From DASRAJ01 sp039920305 (GTDB lineage: Bacteria; Bacteroidota; Bacteroidia; Chitinophagales; UBA10324), in NCBI GenBank assembly GCA_039920305.1, contig JBDSEA010000080.1:1-20912 (forward strand): DNA of 20,912 bases. The letters are read 5' to 3'. The notes below the pieces were generated by a model that was not told the origin of the DNA, ran no database searches, and saw only the letters and a list, made by a program, of their open reading frames with translations. Shown here piece after piece: positions 8,725 through 15,477 of this stretch; positions within the stretch are counted from its first letter, which is position 1; every line of letters starts with the position of its first letter. The position numbers and the translations under genes were made by a program.

Positions 8725-8846
8725 AAAATGATCCCCTCTTAAGTTTTCTGAAATTCTGTTATTTTTCTTAACCTGAAACGTGCGAGCATCAGACCGGAAT
8801 GGATATTTAATTTTTTTTACTTAGCAACAGGCGATCAATTGGAAAT
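8725..8846 (+). other. riboswitch expression platform and untranslated leader
   Basis: This is a 122-base non-coding stretch between the aptamer and thiS. CCCCT at 8733-8737 can pair with AGGGG at 8648-8652, which would disrupt P2, and TCCC at 8732-8735 can instead pair with the conserved GGGA at 8716-8719. Either pairing excludes the ligand-bound fold and is a candidate switch. A run of eight T lies at 8811-8818, but only a 3-bp hairpin precedes it, so it is not a clear intrinsic terminator. No Shine-Dalgarno site is evident before thiS. Confidence 0.45.
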
Positions 8847-9050
8847 ATGAAGCTTAAGGTCAATAGTCAGTTATTAGAAATTGAAAACGAAAGTCTCCTG
8901 CTCTCGTTAATCAGGAAATTAATGCTGGAAGAAAAATCAGGAATTGCTGTTGCAGTGAATGCAGAGGTGATTCAAAAAAAAAACTGGAGCCAGTTTGAGC
9001 TCCGGGAAAATGATGAGGTGGTTATTATTGAAGCCGCACAGGGCGGTTGA
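8847..9050 (+). CDS. thiS: ThiS, sulfur carrier protein for thiazole synthesis
   Basis: This 67-residue ubiquitin-like protein is of normal length for ThiS and ends in the required AAQGG. The terminal glycine carboxylate is adenylated by a ThiF-type enzyme and converted to a thiocarboxylate, which ThiG uses as sulfur donor for the thiazole ring. The N-terminal MKLKVNSQ and the central VAVNAEVI.KKNW match the family pattern. It is the first gene after the TPP riboswitch, and thiC follows after 77 bases in which nothing else is seen. Confidence 0.95.
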   Translation: MKLKVNSQLLEIENESLLLSLIRKLMLEEKSGIAVAVNAEVIQKKNWSQFELRENDEVVIIEAAQGG

Positions 9051-9127
9051 CAGTTTACAGCCGGGGACTTTAGTAATAGCATCAAAACCGGTGGATGGTG
9101 TCATTAATTATCAACTAAATATTTATC

Positions 9128-11068
9128 ATGGCAGAACAGGCAAAGATTCCCTCCAAAAGCACGATCACAAGAACCCCATTTCCGCGGTCAAAAAAAATTT
9201 ATGTGAAAAATTTTCTGACTGACCGTGACGGAAACAACCACGACCTCAGTGTAGCCATGCGCGAGATTGAAACCGATGATGAAATCATCCGGTCAAATGG
9301 TTTAGACAAAGCCGGTCAGATAACCACTGGGGAAACTATCCAGAAAGAGAAAATGAAAATTGTGGTATACGATACCAGTGGCGCTTACACCGATCCTGAT
9401 ATCGAAGTAAATGTTCAGGAAGGATTGAAACCTTTAAGAAGTGACTGGATCAGGTCCAGAAATGATATTATTGACCTTAAGGAATTTTCATCCCGCTATT
9501 CAAGGGAGCGCTTCTCCGATGCATCGCCTGATTCAATTCAATTCAAAAATATCCGTAAGCCTCTTCGCGCCAGGTCCGGGGCGAACGTTACACAGATGCA
9601 TTATGCCCGCAAAGGCCTTGTTACACCTGAAATGGAATACATCGCCATCCGCGAAATGCAGCGAATAAATGAATTGAAAGACTACTATGGTACTTTGAAA
9701 AAGCAACATCCTGGTCAGCATTCCGGAGCTTTGCTTTCCTCCACACCGTTGAAATTAAGCGGGGCTTTTATCCGTGATGAAGTTGCACGCGGCAGAGCGA
9801 TCATTCCGGCGAACATCAATCATCCGGAGAGTGAGCCGATGATCATTGGCAGGAGTTTTTTGGTGAAGATCAATGCCAATATCGGCAACAGCGCCGTTAC
9901 GTCTTCTATAGAAGAGGAAGTTGAAAAAGCGGTTTGGGCCTGCCGGTGGGGGGCTGATACCATCATGGATCTCTCTACCGGAAAAAATATTCACGAAACA
10001 CGGGAGTGGATCATTCGTAATTCACCTGTCCCTGTCGGAACAGTACCTATTTATCAGGCGCTCGAAAAAGTGGGTGGTGTTGCTGAAGATCTTACCTGGG
10101 AAATTTATCGCGACACGCTCATTGAGCAGGCAGAGCAAGGCGTTGATTATTTCACCATTCATGCCGGGGTGCTGCTTCGCTATGTTCCGCTTACAGCAAA
10201 TCGCGTCACAGGCATAGTGTCCCGCGGAGGCAGCATTATGGCAAAATGGTGCCTTTCACATCATGAAGAAAGCTTTCTCTATACCCGCTTTGAAGATATC
10301 TGCGATATCATGAAGGCTTACGATGTTTCATTTTCGCTCGGTGACGGATTGCGGCCGGGTAGCATAGCCGATGCAAATGACGAGGCTCAGTTTGCCGAGC
10401 TGAAAACGCTTGGTGAATTAACAAAGATTGCATGGAAGCATGATGTGCAAACAATGATAGAGGGGCCTGGTCATGTACCCATGCAAATGATCAGGGAAAA
10501 TATGGAAAGAGAGCTGGAAGAATGTCATGAGGCGCCATTTTATACGCTGGGGCCGCTTACAACTGATATTGCTCCGGGATACGATCACATAACATCAGCA
10601 ATAGGCGCCGCGATGATCGGGTGGTATGGGTGTGCGATGTTATGCTATGTAACGCCAAAGGAACACCTTGGCCTTCCTGATAAAAAAGATGTTAAGGACG
10701 GAGTAATTACTTACAAGATTGCTGCGCATGCCGCTGATCTTGCTAAAGGTCATCCCGCAGCGCAGCTGCGGGATAATATGCTGAGCAAGGCACGCTTTGA
10801 TTTTCGGTGGCAAGACCAGTTTAATCTCTCTCTTGATCCTGATACCGCAAGAGAATTTCATGATGAAACACTGCCTGCTGATAATGCAAAACTTGCTCAC
10901 TTCTGCTCTATGTGCGGCCCTAAATTCTGCTCCATGAAAATCACAAGGGAAGTTCGTGAGTACGCGGAGAAAATGAATCTTGGAGTAAAGGATGGTATCG
11001 AAGCAGGCCAAAAAGAAAAATCTGCAGAGTTCATTGAAACCAGAAGTGACATTTATGTCAGGCAATAG
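9128..11068 (+). CDS. thiC: ThiC, phosphomethylpyrimidine synthase
   Basis: The product is 646 residues, close to the usual ThiC length. ThiC is a radical-SAM enzyme that rearranges aminoimidazole ribotide into 4-amino-5-hydroxymethyl-2-methylpyrimidine phosphate. Its C-terminal cluster motif CX2CX4C is seen as C593, C596 and C601 in FCSMCGPKFCSM. Other hallmarks are present: GANVTQMHYARKG, MIIGRSFLVKINANIGNSA, VPVGTVPIYQALEK, EGPGHVPMQMI and LTTDIAPGYDHITSAIG. The N-terminal domain is complete. It overlaps the next gene by 14 bases, indicating one transcript. Confidence 0.98.
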   Translation: MAEQAKIPSKSTITRTPFPRSKKIYVKNFLTDRDGNNHDLSVAMREIETDDEIIRSNGLDKAGQITTGETIQKEKMKIVVYDTSGAYTDPDIEVNVQEGLKPLRSDWIRSRNDIIDLKEFSSRYSRERFSDASPDSIQFKNIRKPLRARSGANVTQMHYARKGLVTPEMEYIAIREMQRINELKDYYGTLKKQHPGQHSGALLSSTPLKLSGAFIRDEVARGRAIIPANINHPESEPMIIGRSFLVKINANIGNSAVTSSIEEEVEKAVWACRWGADTIMDLSTGKNIHETREWIIRNSPVPVGTVPIYQALEKVGGVAEDLTWEIYRDTLIEQAEQGVDYFTIHAGVLLRYVPLTANRVTGIVSRGGSIMAKWCLSHHEESFLYTRFEDICDIMKAYDVSFSLGDGLRPGSIADANDEAQFAELKTLGELTKIAWKHDVQTMIEGPGHVPMQMIRENMERELEECHEAPFYTLGPLTTDIAPGYDHITSAIGAAMIGWYGCAMLCYVTPKEHLGLPDKKDVKDGVITYKIAAHAADLAKGHPAAQLRDNMLSKARFDFRWQDQFNLSLDPDTAREFHDETLPADNAKLAHFCSMCGPKFCSMKITREVREYAEKMNLGVKDGIEAGQKEKSAEFIETRSDIYVRQ

Positions 11069-11711
11069 TCATAATGAAGAATTCAAGTTGATCGTGATCT
11101 CCAGTCCTGACGGATTTGATCGTGAGATTCAGGATGTAATAGAAATGTTCGAGCATGGATTGAAATATTTTCACATCCGGAAGCCAAAGTTTTCTACCAG
11201 CCGGCTGCGGGAATACCTGGGTAAGATCAACCCGAAATATTATAACCGCATTGTGTTACATTCCCACCACGAGCTTTGCATTCCATTTAAAGTACGCGGT
11301 GTTCATTTGACTCAGCGCCACCGTAAAAAAAACTTTGTTGCAAGCTGGCTTCGGATGAAGTACATCAAATTCCGGAGACCATCAATTGAAGTGACAGCAG
11401 CGTGCCATACCATTGGTTCACTAAAAATTCAGAACAAAGACTACGCATATATTTTCCTCAGTCCCGTATTTGATAGTATTTCCAAGGTAGGTTACAAAAG
11501 TACTTTCAGTGAAGATTCATTAGAGAAGATGCTTGGAAAAACAGGTTACACCGTGGTGGCCCTGGGCGGCGTTGATGAGGATAAAATTGAACAGGCAAAA
11601 CAGTGGGGCTTTAATGGTGTTGCGCTGCTCGGAAGCTTATGGAAAGCAAAAGACCCGGTTGAAAAATTCAAGCGAATCAAATTAAAATGCGAACAGATCG
11701 TAAGCACGTGA
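11055..11711 (+). CDS. divergent ThiE/TenI-family protein (thiamine phosphate synthase-like)
   Basis: With the ATG at 11055 the product is 218 residues of TIM-barrel type. Strands recognisable from ThiE/TenI are KLIVISSP near the N-terminus, LKYFHIRKP, RIVLHSHHEL, VRGVHLTQ, AACHTIGSL, IFLSPVFDSISK and VVALGGVDEDKI. The thiamine phosphate synthase signatures are changed: QLRxK reads HIRKP, IIND reads VLHSH, GVHLGQxD reads GVHLTQRH, and GPxxxTxTK reads SPVFDSISK. This variant is widespread in Bacteroidota thi operons as far as I recall and is usually annotated thiamine phosphate synthase. Since a canonical thiE lies two genes downstream, a TenI-like thiazole tautomerase role is more likely here (inference). 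An in-frame upstream start at 10992 would run deep into thiC and is less likely. It overlaps thiC by 14 bases and thiD by 25. Confidence 0.85.
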   Translation: MSGNSHNEEFKLIVISSPDGFDREIQDVIEMFEHGLKYFHIRKPKFSTSRLREYLGKINPKYYNRIVLHSHHELCIPFKVRGVHLTQRHRKKNFVASWLRMKYIKFRRPSIEVTAACHTIGSLKIQNKDYAYIFLSPVFDSISKVGYKSTFSEDSLEKMLGKTGYTVVALGGVDEDKIEQAKQWGFNGVALLGSLWKAKDPVEKFKRIKLKCEQIVST

Positions 11712-12463
11712 TCTCGATTGCCGGACTGGATCCAAGCGGAGGCGCGGGCATTCTCGCGGATGTGAAAACATTTGAGCAGCTGGGTATCAATGGGTTTGCC
11801 GTGTGCACCGCTATTACACTGCAAACTGAAAGCGAATTCAAAGGAATATCATGGATACCTGTTCATCAGATCGAATTGCAGCTTGATACCCTGTTGCAGA
11901 AATATGATGTGGAATTTCTTAAGATTGGCTTAATACAAAACCTCCCGGTGTTGGATGAATTGATTCAGTCAATCAGAAGGAAATACCCCCGGATAAAAGT
12001 CATCTGGGATCCTGTTCTGAGGTCGTCTTCAGGTTTTGAGTTTCATACTGATTTACAGGAGAATGTACTATATGAAATTCTTTCACAGACTTATTTAGTT
12101 ACTCCCAATAATGAAGAGGCAAAAATGATGATGCATACTGCAGACTCATTAATTGCCGTGAAAGGAATTAATCGCTTCACCAGCGTATTTATGAAAAGTT
12201 ATCGTGATGAACGGATGGAGGCTTATGATTTACTGCTGGAAAACGGTGAGGAGTTTTTTTTCAGAACAGATTCATCCGGAGTATTTGAAAAGCATGGGAG
12301 CGGCTGTGTGCTTTCGGCGGCCATCACCGCATTCCTTGCAAAAGGATATACTTTAAAATCAGCCTGCACGGAAGCAAAAGCCTATACTCTTGAATTTCTA
12401 AAAAGCACGGAAAGATTACTCGGCTCGCATAATCAGATTAATATGATGTCGCATCATGAATAA
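11687..12463 (+). CDS. thiD: ThiD, hydroxymethylpyrimidine (phosphate) kinase
   Basis: The 258-residue ribokinase-like enzyme phosphorylates HMP and HMP-P to HMP-PP, the pyrimidine substrate of ThiE. Seen motifs are SIAGLDPSGGAGILADVKTF (10-29), FLKIGLI (78-84), IWDPVLRSSSG (106-116), LVTPNNEEA (137-145) and the anion-hole segment GSGC (204-207) followed by AAITAFLAKG. The usual V-KGGH segment is not conserved; the aligned stretch appears to be VFMKSYRDE near residues 167-175. The ATG at 11687 gives the normal N-terminus and overlaps the preceding gene by 25 bases; a GTG at 11708 overlapping its stop is the alternative but would clip the first strand. It overlaps thiE by 8 bases. Confidence 0.93.
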   Translation: MRTDRKHVISIAGLDPSGGAGILADVKTFEQLGINGFAVCTAITLQTESEFKGISWIPVHQIELQLDTLLQKYDVEFLKIGLIQNLPVLDELIQSIRRKYPRIKVIWDPVLRSSSGFEFHTDLQENVLYEILSQTYLVTPNNEEAKMMMHTADSLIAVKGINRFTSVFMKSYRDERMEAYDLLLENGEEFFFRTDSSGVFEKHGSGCVLSAAITAFLAKGYTLKSACTEAKAYTLEFLKSTERLLGSHNQINMMSHHE

Positions 12464-13112
12464 AGAAATTTCTCCGCTCCATTTTCTCACCATGGAAATG
12501 GCACATCGCCCGCATCAGGAACAGGTTCGGATAGCCTGTGAGTCAGGCATTAAGTGGATTCAGTTGCGCGTAAAAAATAAACCGGTTCATGAATGGATTC
12601 TGATTGGAGAAGAATCGAAGAGAATTTGTGACAAGCATGGGGTTACGCTCATCATCAATGACAGCATTGAAGTTGCAAAATCCATTGATGCTCATGGAGT
12701 TCATCTTGGCCAGGAAGATCAAGCACCGGCTGAAGCAGTGAAAATACTTGGTAAAGAAAAAATTATCGGATTCTCTGTTCATTCACTGGAAGAATTAATT
12801 GCTGCACGGTATTCCGGTGCTGATTACTTCGGGCTTGGACCTTTTCGCTTTACACCTACAAAAGAAAATCTTAATCCTGTTTTAGGGATGGATAAAATGA
12901 CCGGGATAATTCTTAATGCAAAAAAGGCAGGCATAGCAGAGCCGGTTATTGCCATAGGAGGAATTATGCTGAATGATGTGAGCAGGATTTTGGCTGCCGG
13001 CGCCTATGGCGTTGCAGTTTCTTCAGCAATCAATCTGGCTAAATCTCCCGGTAAAGAGATCAAAAAATTTCTTTTTTACAACTATCCGCAGCATTTATTC
13101 ATGGAACATTAA
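12456..13112 (+). CDS. thiE: ThiE, thiamine phosphate synthase (canonical)
   Basis: The 218-residue TIM-barrel enzyme couples HMP-PP with the thiazole carboxylate phosphate to give thiamine phosphate. All family signatures are present: IQLRVK (35-40) for pyrophosphate, LIINDS (65-70) for Mg2+, GVHLGQED (81-88), GFSVHS (105-110), GLGPFRFTPTK (126-136) and AIGGI (166-170). It starts ATG at 12456, overlapping the thiD stop by 8 bases, and thiG follows after 16 bases. This is the likely true synthase of the operon, in contrast to the divergent paralogue upstream of thiD. Confidence 0.95.
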   Translation: MNKEISPLHFLTMEMAHRPHQEQVRIACESGIKWIQLRVKNKPVHEWILIGEESKRICDKHGVTLIINDSIEVAKSIDAHGVHLGQEDQAPAEAVKILGKEKIIGFSVHSLEELIAARYSGADYFGLGPFRFTPTKENLNPVLGMDKMTGIILNAKKAGIAEPVIAIGGIMLNDVSRILAAGAYGVAVSSAINLAKSPGKEIKKFLFYNYPQHLFMEH

Positions 13113-13128
13113 TGAATCACATTTAACA

Positions 13129-13899
13129 ATGAAAAATTTAATCATCGCAGGCAAAGCATTTCATTCCCGGTTGTTCATGGGTACCGGAAAATTTTCTTCC
13201 AATGCTATGATGGGCAGTGCGATTGCTGAGTCCGGTACACAACTCGTGACCGTGGCAATGAAGCGTGTTAATGTTTCAGGGGGTGTCGACAACCTTGGAA
13301 ATTTTCTCAGCAGCCTCCAGGTTTCGCTTCTGCCCAATACAAGTGGTGCTCGGAATGCGAAGGAGGCTATCCTTGCGGCAGAGCTGGGGCGTGAAGCCCT
13401 CGAAACAAACTGGCTTAAGCTCGAGATACATCCTGATCCGCGGTACCTGCTCCCTGATCCGGTTGAAACACTTATCGCTGCGGAAGAACTGGTAAAAAGA
13501 AATTTTATCGTCCTACCCTATATTCATGCTGATCCGGTACTGTGCAAAAAACTAGAAGATGCAGGTACATCGGCAGTAATGCCTCTGGGTGCACCCATCG
13601 GTTCAGGCAAGGGACTGGAGACCCGGTGCATGCTCGAAATTATTATTCGTGAGAGTAAAATTCCGGTGGTGGTGGATGCAGGAATAGGCGCCCCTTCACA
13701 TGCAGCCGAAGCGATGGAGATGGGGGCAGATGCAGTGCTCGTAAATACTGCGATTGCGTCGGCGGGTGATCCGGTTGAGATGGCGAATGCATTCAAGCTT
13801 GCAGTATGGGCAGGCAGGATTGCCTATGAGTCCGGGCTCGGAATAACCTCTGACTATGCTCAGGCAAGCAGTCCTCTTACAGCATTTCTAGAATCATAA
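13129..13899 (+). CDS. thiG: ThiG, thiazole synthase
   Basis: The 256-residue TIM-barrel enzyme condenses 1-deoxy-D-xylulose 5-phosphate, dehydroglycine and ThiS thiocarboxylate into the thiazole carboxylate phosphate. The substrate-binding lysine is K97 in NWLKLEI. Also seen are FMGTGKFSS near the N-terminus, LLPNTSGARNAKEA, HPDPRYLLPDPVETL, AVMPLGAPIGSGKGL, VVVDAGIGAPSHAAEAMEMGAD (in pieces) and VLVNTAIASAGDP. The start was set at ATG 13129 because it yields the family N-terminus (MKNLIIAGKAFHSRLFMGTGK); a start at 13006 would run into thiE. A 33-base gap precedes thiH. Confidence 0.96.
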   Translation: MKNLIIAGKAFHSRLFMGTGKFSSNAMMGSAIAESGTQLVTVAMKRVNVSGGVDNLGNFLSSLQVSLLPNTSGARNAKEAILAAELGREALETNWLKLEIHPDPRYLLPDPVETLIAAEELVKRNFIVLPYIHADPVLCKKLEDAGTSAVMPLGAPIGSGKGLETRCMLEIIIRESKIPVVVDAGIGAPSHAAEAMEMGADAVLVNTAIASAGDPVEMANAFKLAVWAGRIAYESGLGITSDYAQASSPLTAFLES

Positions 13900-13932
13900 G
13901 TGACTTTGAAATCAAAATGATATAATAAAGTC

Positions 13933-15042
13933 ATGACGTTCAGGGAAATTTTTAATAAGTATAACCGTGATGAAGTAGCGCTTTCAATTAATTCCGCAAC
14001 TGAAAACGATGTGATCAGGGCGATGGAGAAAAATGGAAATGCAACTCCCCATGATTTTATGGCGCTTATTTCTCCCGCTGCCGGAAATTTTTTAGAAGAG
14101 ATGGCCCAGCTGAGCCATCGAATCACACGTAAGCGCTTCGGAAATGTTATTCAAATGTATATTCCCTTATACCTCTCCAATGAATGTAAGAACATCTGCA
14201 CATACTGCGGCTTTAGCTTCGATAATAAAATTGATCGCATAACACTTAATGATGAGCAGGTAATTCGTGAGGCAGAAGTGATCAGGCAGATGGGTTACGA
14301 CCATATTTTGCTCGTAAGCGGTGAGGCAAACCAGGTTGTGGGCATTGATTATTTTGAAAGGATGATCAGCATCCTGCGGCCATATTTTTCGAATATCATG
14401 ATTGAAGTGCAGCCATTATCACAAAACGAATACGAGCGGCTCATCGCAACAGGAGTGAATACGGTTTTGGTTTACCAGGAAACGTATCACACGGAGAACT
14501 ATAAGATTTATCATCCGAAAGGCAGAAAGAGCAACTTTGATTACCGTCTTGAAACACCGGAGCGTGCGGGCAGGGCGAATGTGCACCGAATTGGGCTGGG
14601 GATTTTGCTGGGTCTCGAGGATTGGAGGGTAGATTCATTTTTTACAGCATTACATCTTGATTTTCTTGAAAAAGCTTTCTGGCAGACGAAGTTTTCAGTT
14701 TCATTTCCGCGACTTCGGCCTGCTGTGGGTTGCCAGCAGCCAAATCATCCGGTGAGTGATAAGCAACTGGTACAGCTGATATGTGCATGGAGAATTTTTA
14801 ATGAGAATGTTGAGCTCTCACTATCCACACGGGAGTCACCGAAGTTTCGTGATCACGCAATCAGGCTCGGCATCACTTCTATCAGCGCAGGATCGAAAAC
14901 AAATCCGGGGGAATATGCCAATAACCTGCATGCCCTTGAGCAGTTTGAAATTTCAGATAACCGGACTCCGCGTGAAGTTGCCGGTATGATTCAAGCACAG
15001 GGATATGAACCAATCTGGAAGGATTGGGATAGGGTTTTTTGA
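13933..15042 (+). CDS. thiH: ThiH, 2-iminoacetate synthase (tyrosine lyase)
   Basis: The 369-residue radical-SAM enzyme cleaves tyrosine to p-cresol and dehydroglycine, the glycine-derived substrate of ThiG. The cluster motif CX3CX2C is C85, C89, C92 in NECKNICTYCGF. Further family segments are LLVSGEANQVVGIDYF, IEVQPL, YQETYH, YHPKGRKSNFDYRLETPERA, GLGILLGLEDWR, FPRLRPA and STRESP followed by TSISAGSKTNPGEY. Having ThiH instead of ThiO (glycine oxidase) means the thiazole route here is the oxygen-sensitive one. Last gene of the packed run; no clear terminator follows. Confidence 0.96.
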   Translation: MTFREIFNKYNRDEVALSINSATENDVIRAMEKNGNATPHDFMALISPAAGNFLEEMAQLSHRITRKRFGNVIQMYIPLYLSNECKNICTYCGFSFDNKIDRITLNDEQVIREAEVIRQMGYDHILLVSGEANQVVGIDYFERMISILRPYFSNIMIEVQPLSQNEYERLIATGVNTVLVYQETYHTENYKIYHPKGRKSNFDYRLETPERAGRANVHRIGLGILLGLEDWRVDSFFTALHLDFLEKAFWQTKFSVSFPRLRPAVGCQQPNHPVSDKQLVQLICAWRIFNENVELSLSTRESPKFRDHAIRLGITSISAGSKTNPGEYANNLHALEQFEISDNRTPREVAGMIQAQGYEPIWKDWDRVF

Positions 15043-15131
15043 ATTAATAATTAGCCCGCACTGAACTTGCCGGAGATGGTTTTAACCTGATTTATGGTCT
15101 TTAAATTTGTTTTATGTAATTTAATTGGAAT

Positions 15132-15375
15132 GCTCCAAAAGCGAAATTGACTTTAGAAAACCATCATGTCAGTTTCATGAGAAATCTCTATAGCAGTAAA
15201 TTGACGTTAGAAAACTATCATAACACTTCATAAGAAATCTCCATAGCAGCAAATTGACGTTAGAAAACTATCATAACACTTCATGGGAAAGCTCCATAGC
15301 AGCAAATTGACTTTAGAAAACCATCATAATAGCTTCATCAAAAAGCTCCGTAGGAGCGAAATGTTTTTAGAAAAA
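15132..15375 (+). repeat. 53-bp tandem repeat array, 4.5 copies, with palindromic heads
   Basis: Units start at 15132, 15185, 15238, 15291 and 15345, giving periods of 53, 53, 53 and 54. Each begins with a GCTCC-like head, an A/T-rich triplet and a GCAGC-like arm, followed by AAATTGAC[GT]TTAGAAAAC and [CT]ATCAT. Units 3 and 4 share CTCCATAGCAGCAAATTGAC; the fifth unit is truncated and has a perfect palindrome GCTCC-GTA-GGAGC (15345-15357) followed by GAAATGTTTTTAGAAAA. The period is not a multiple of three, so it is not coding. The perfect palindrome resembles short GTA-loop repeats that I recall as dispersed in Bacteroidota intergenic DNA; that comparison could not be run here. Confidence 0.9.
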
Positions 15376-15390
15376 TAATCGCACAAACCG

Positions 15391-15411
15391 CCCGAGCCGC
15401 GTAGCGGCGGG
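15391..15411. repeat. GC-rich palindrome with GTA loop
   Basis: GCCGC (15396-15400), loop GTA, GCGGC (15404-15408), with three further C-G pairs outside a GA bulge (15391-15393 with 15409-15411). It has the same five-base arms and GTA loop as the palindrome at 15345-15357 but different arm bases. It is not followed by a T-run on either strand, so it is not a standard terminator. Confidence 0.7.
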
Positions 15412-15477
15412 ATGTGAATAAAAAAAAAGAAAAATCAAGAAATCGAAATCCTGGTAAAATCTTGGCCATTTAATTCA

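Larger units (their letters stand above)
15043..15477. other. 435-base intergenic region between thiH and thiF
   Basis: No coding frame is supported here. The region holds an AT-rich segment (15043-15131), a 53-bp tandem array (15132 to about 15375), a separate GC-rich palindrome (15391-15411) and an A-rich stretch before the ATG at 15478. No exact TAnnTTTG box was found upstream of thiF. The size is unusual because the seven genes before it overlap or lie within 77 bases of each other. Confidence 0.8.

Noticed and set aside
8790..8818. Intrinsic terminator in the riboswitch leader
   Set aside because: Eight T residues are present, but the only hairpin before them is CCG-GAA-TGG with three pairs, too weak to call.
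8990..9222. Plus-strand frame spanning thiS and the start of thiC
   Set aside because: It is a shadow frame of thiS and thiC; both real genes have strong family motifs in their own frames.
15132..15375. Reading the thiH-thiF repeats as a CRISPR array
   Set aside because: The whole 53-bp unit is repeated head to tail; there are no unique spacers and no cas genes.
15391..15411. Factor-independent terminator after thiH
   Set aside because: The GC-rich hairpin is real, but A residues rather than T follow it on the plus strand and no T-run adjoins it on the minus strand.
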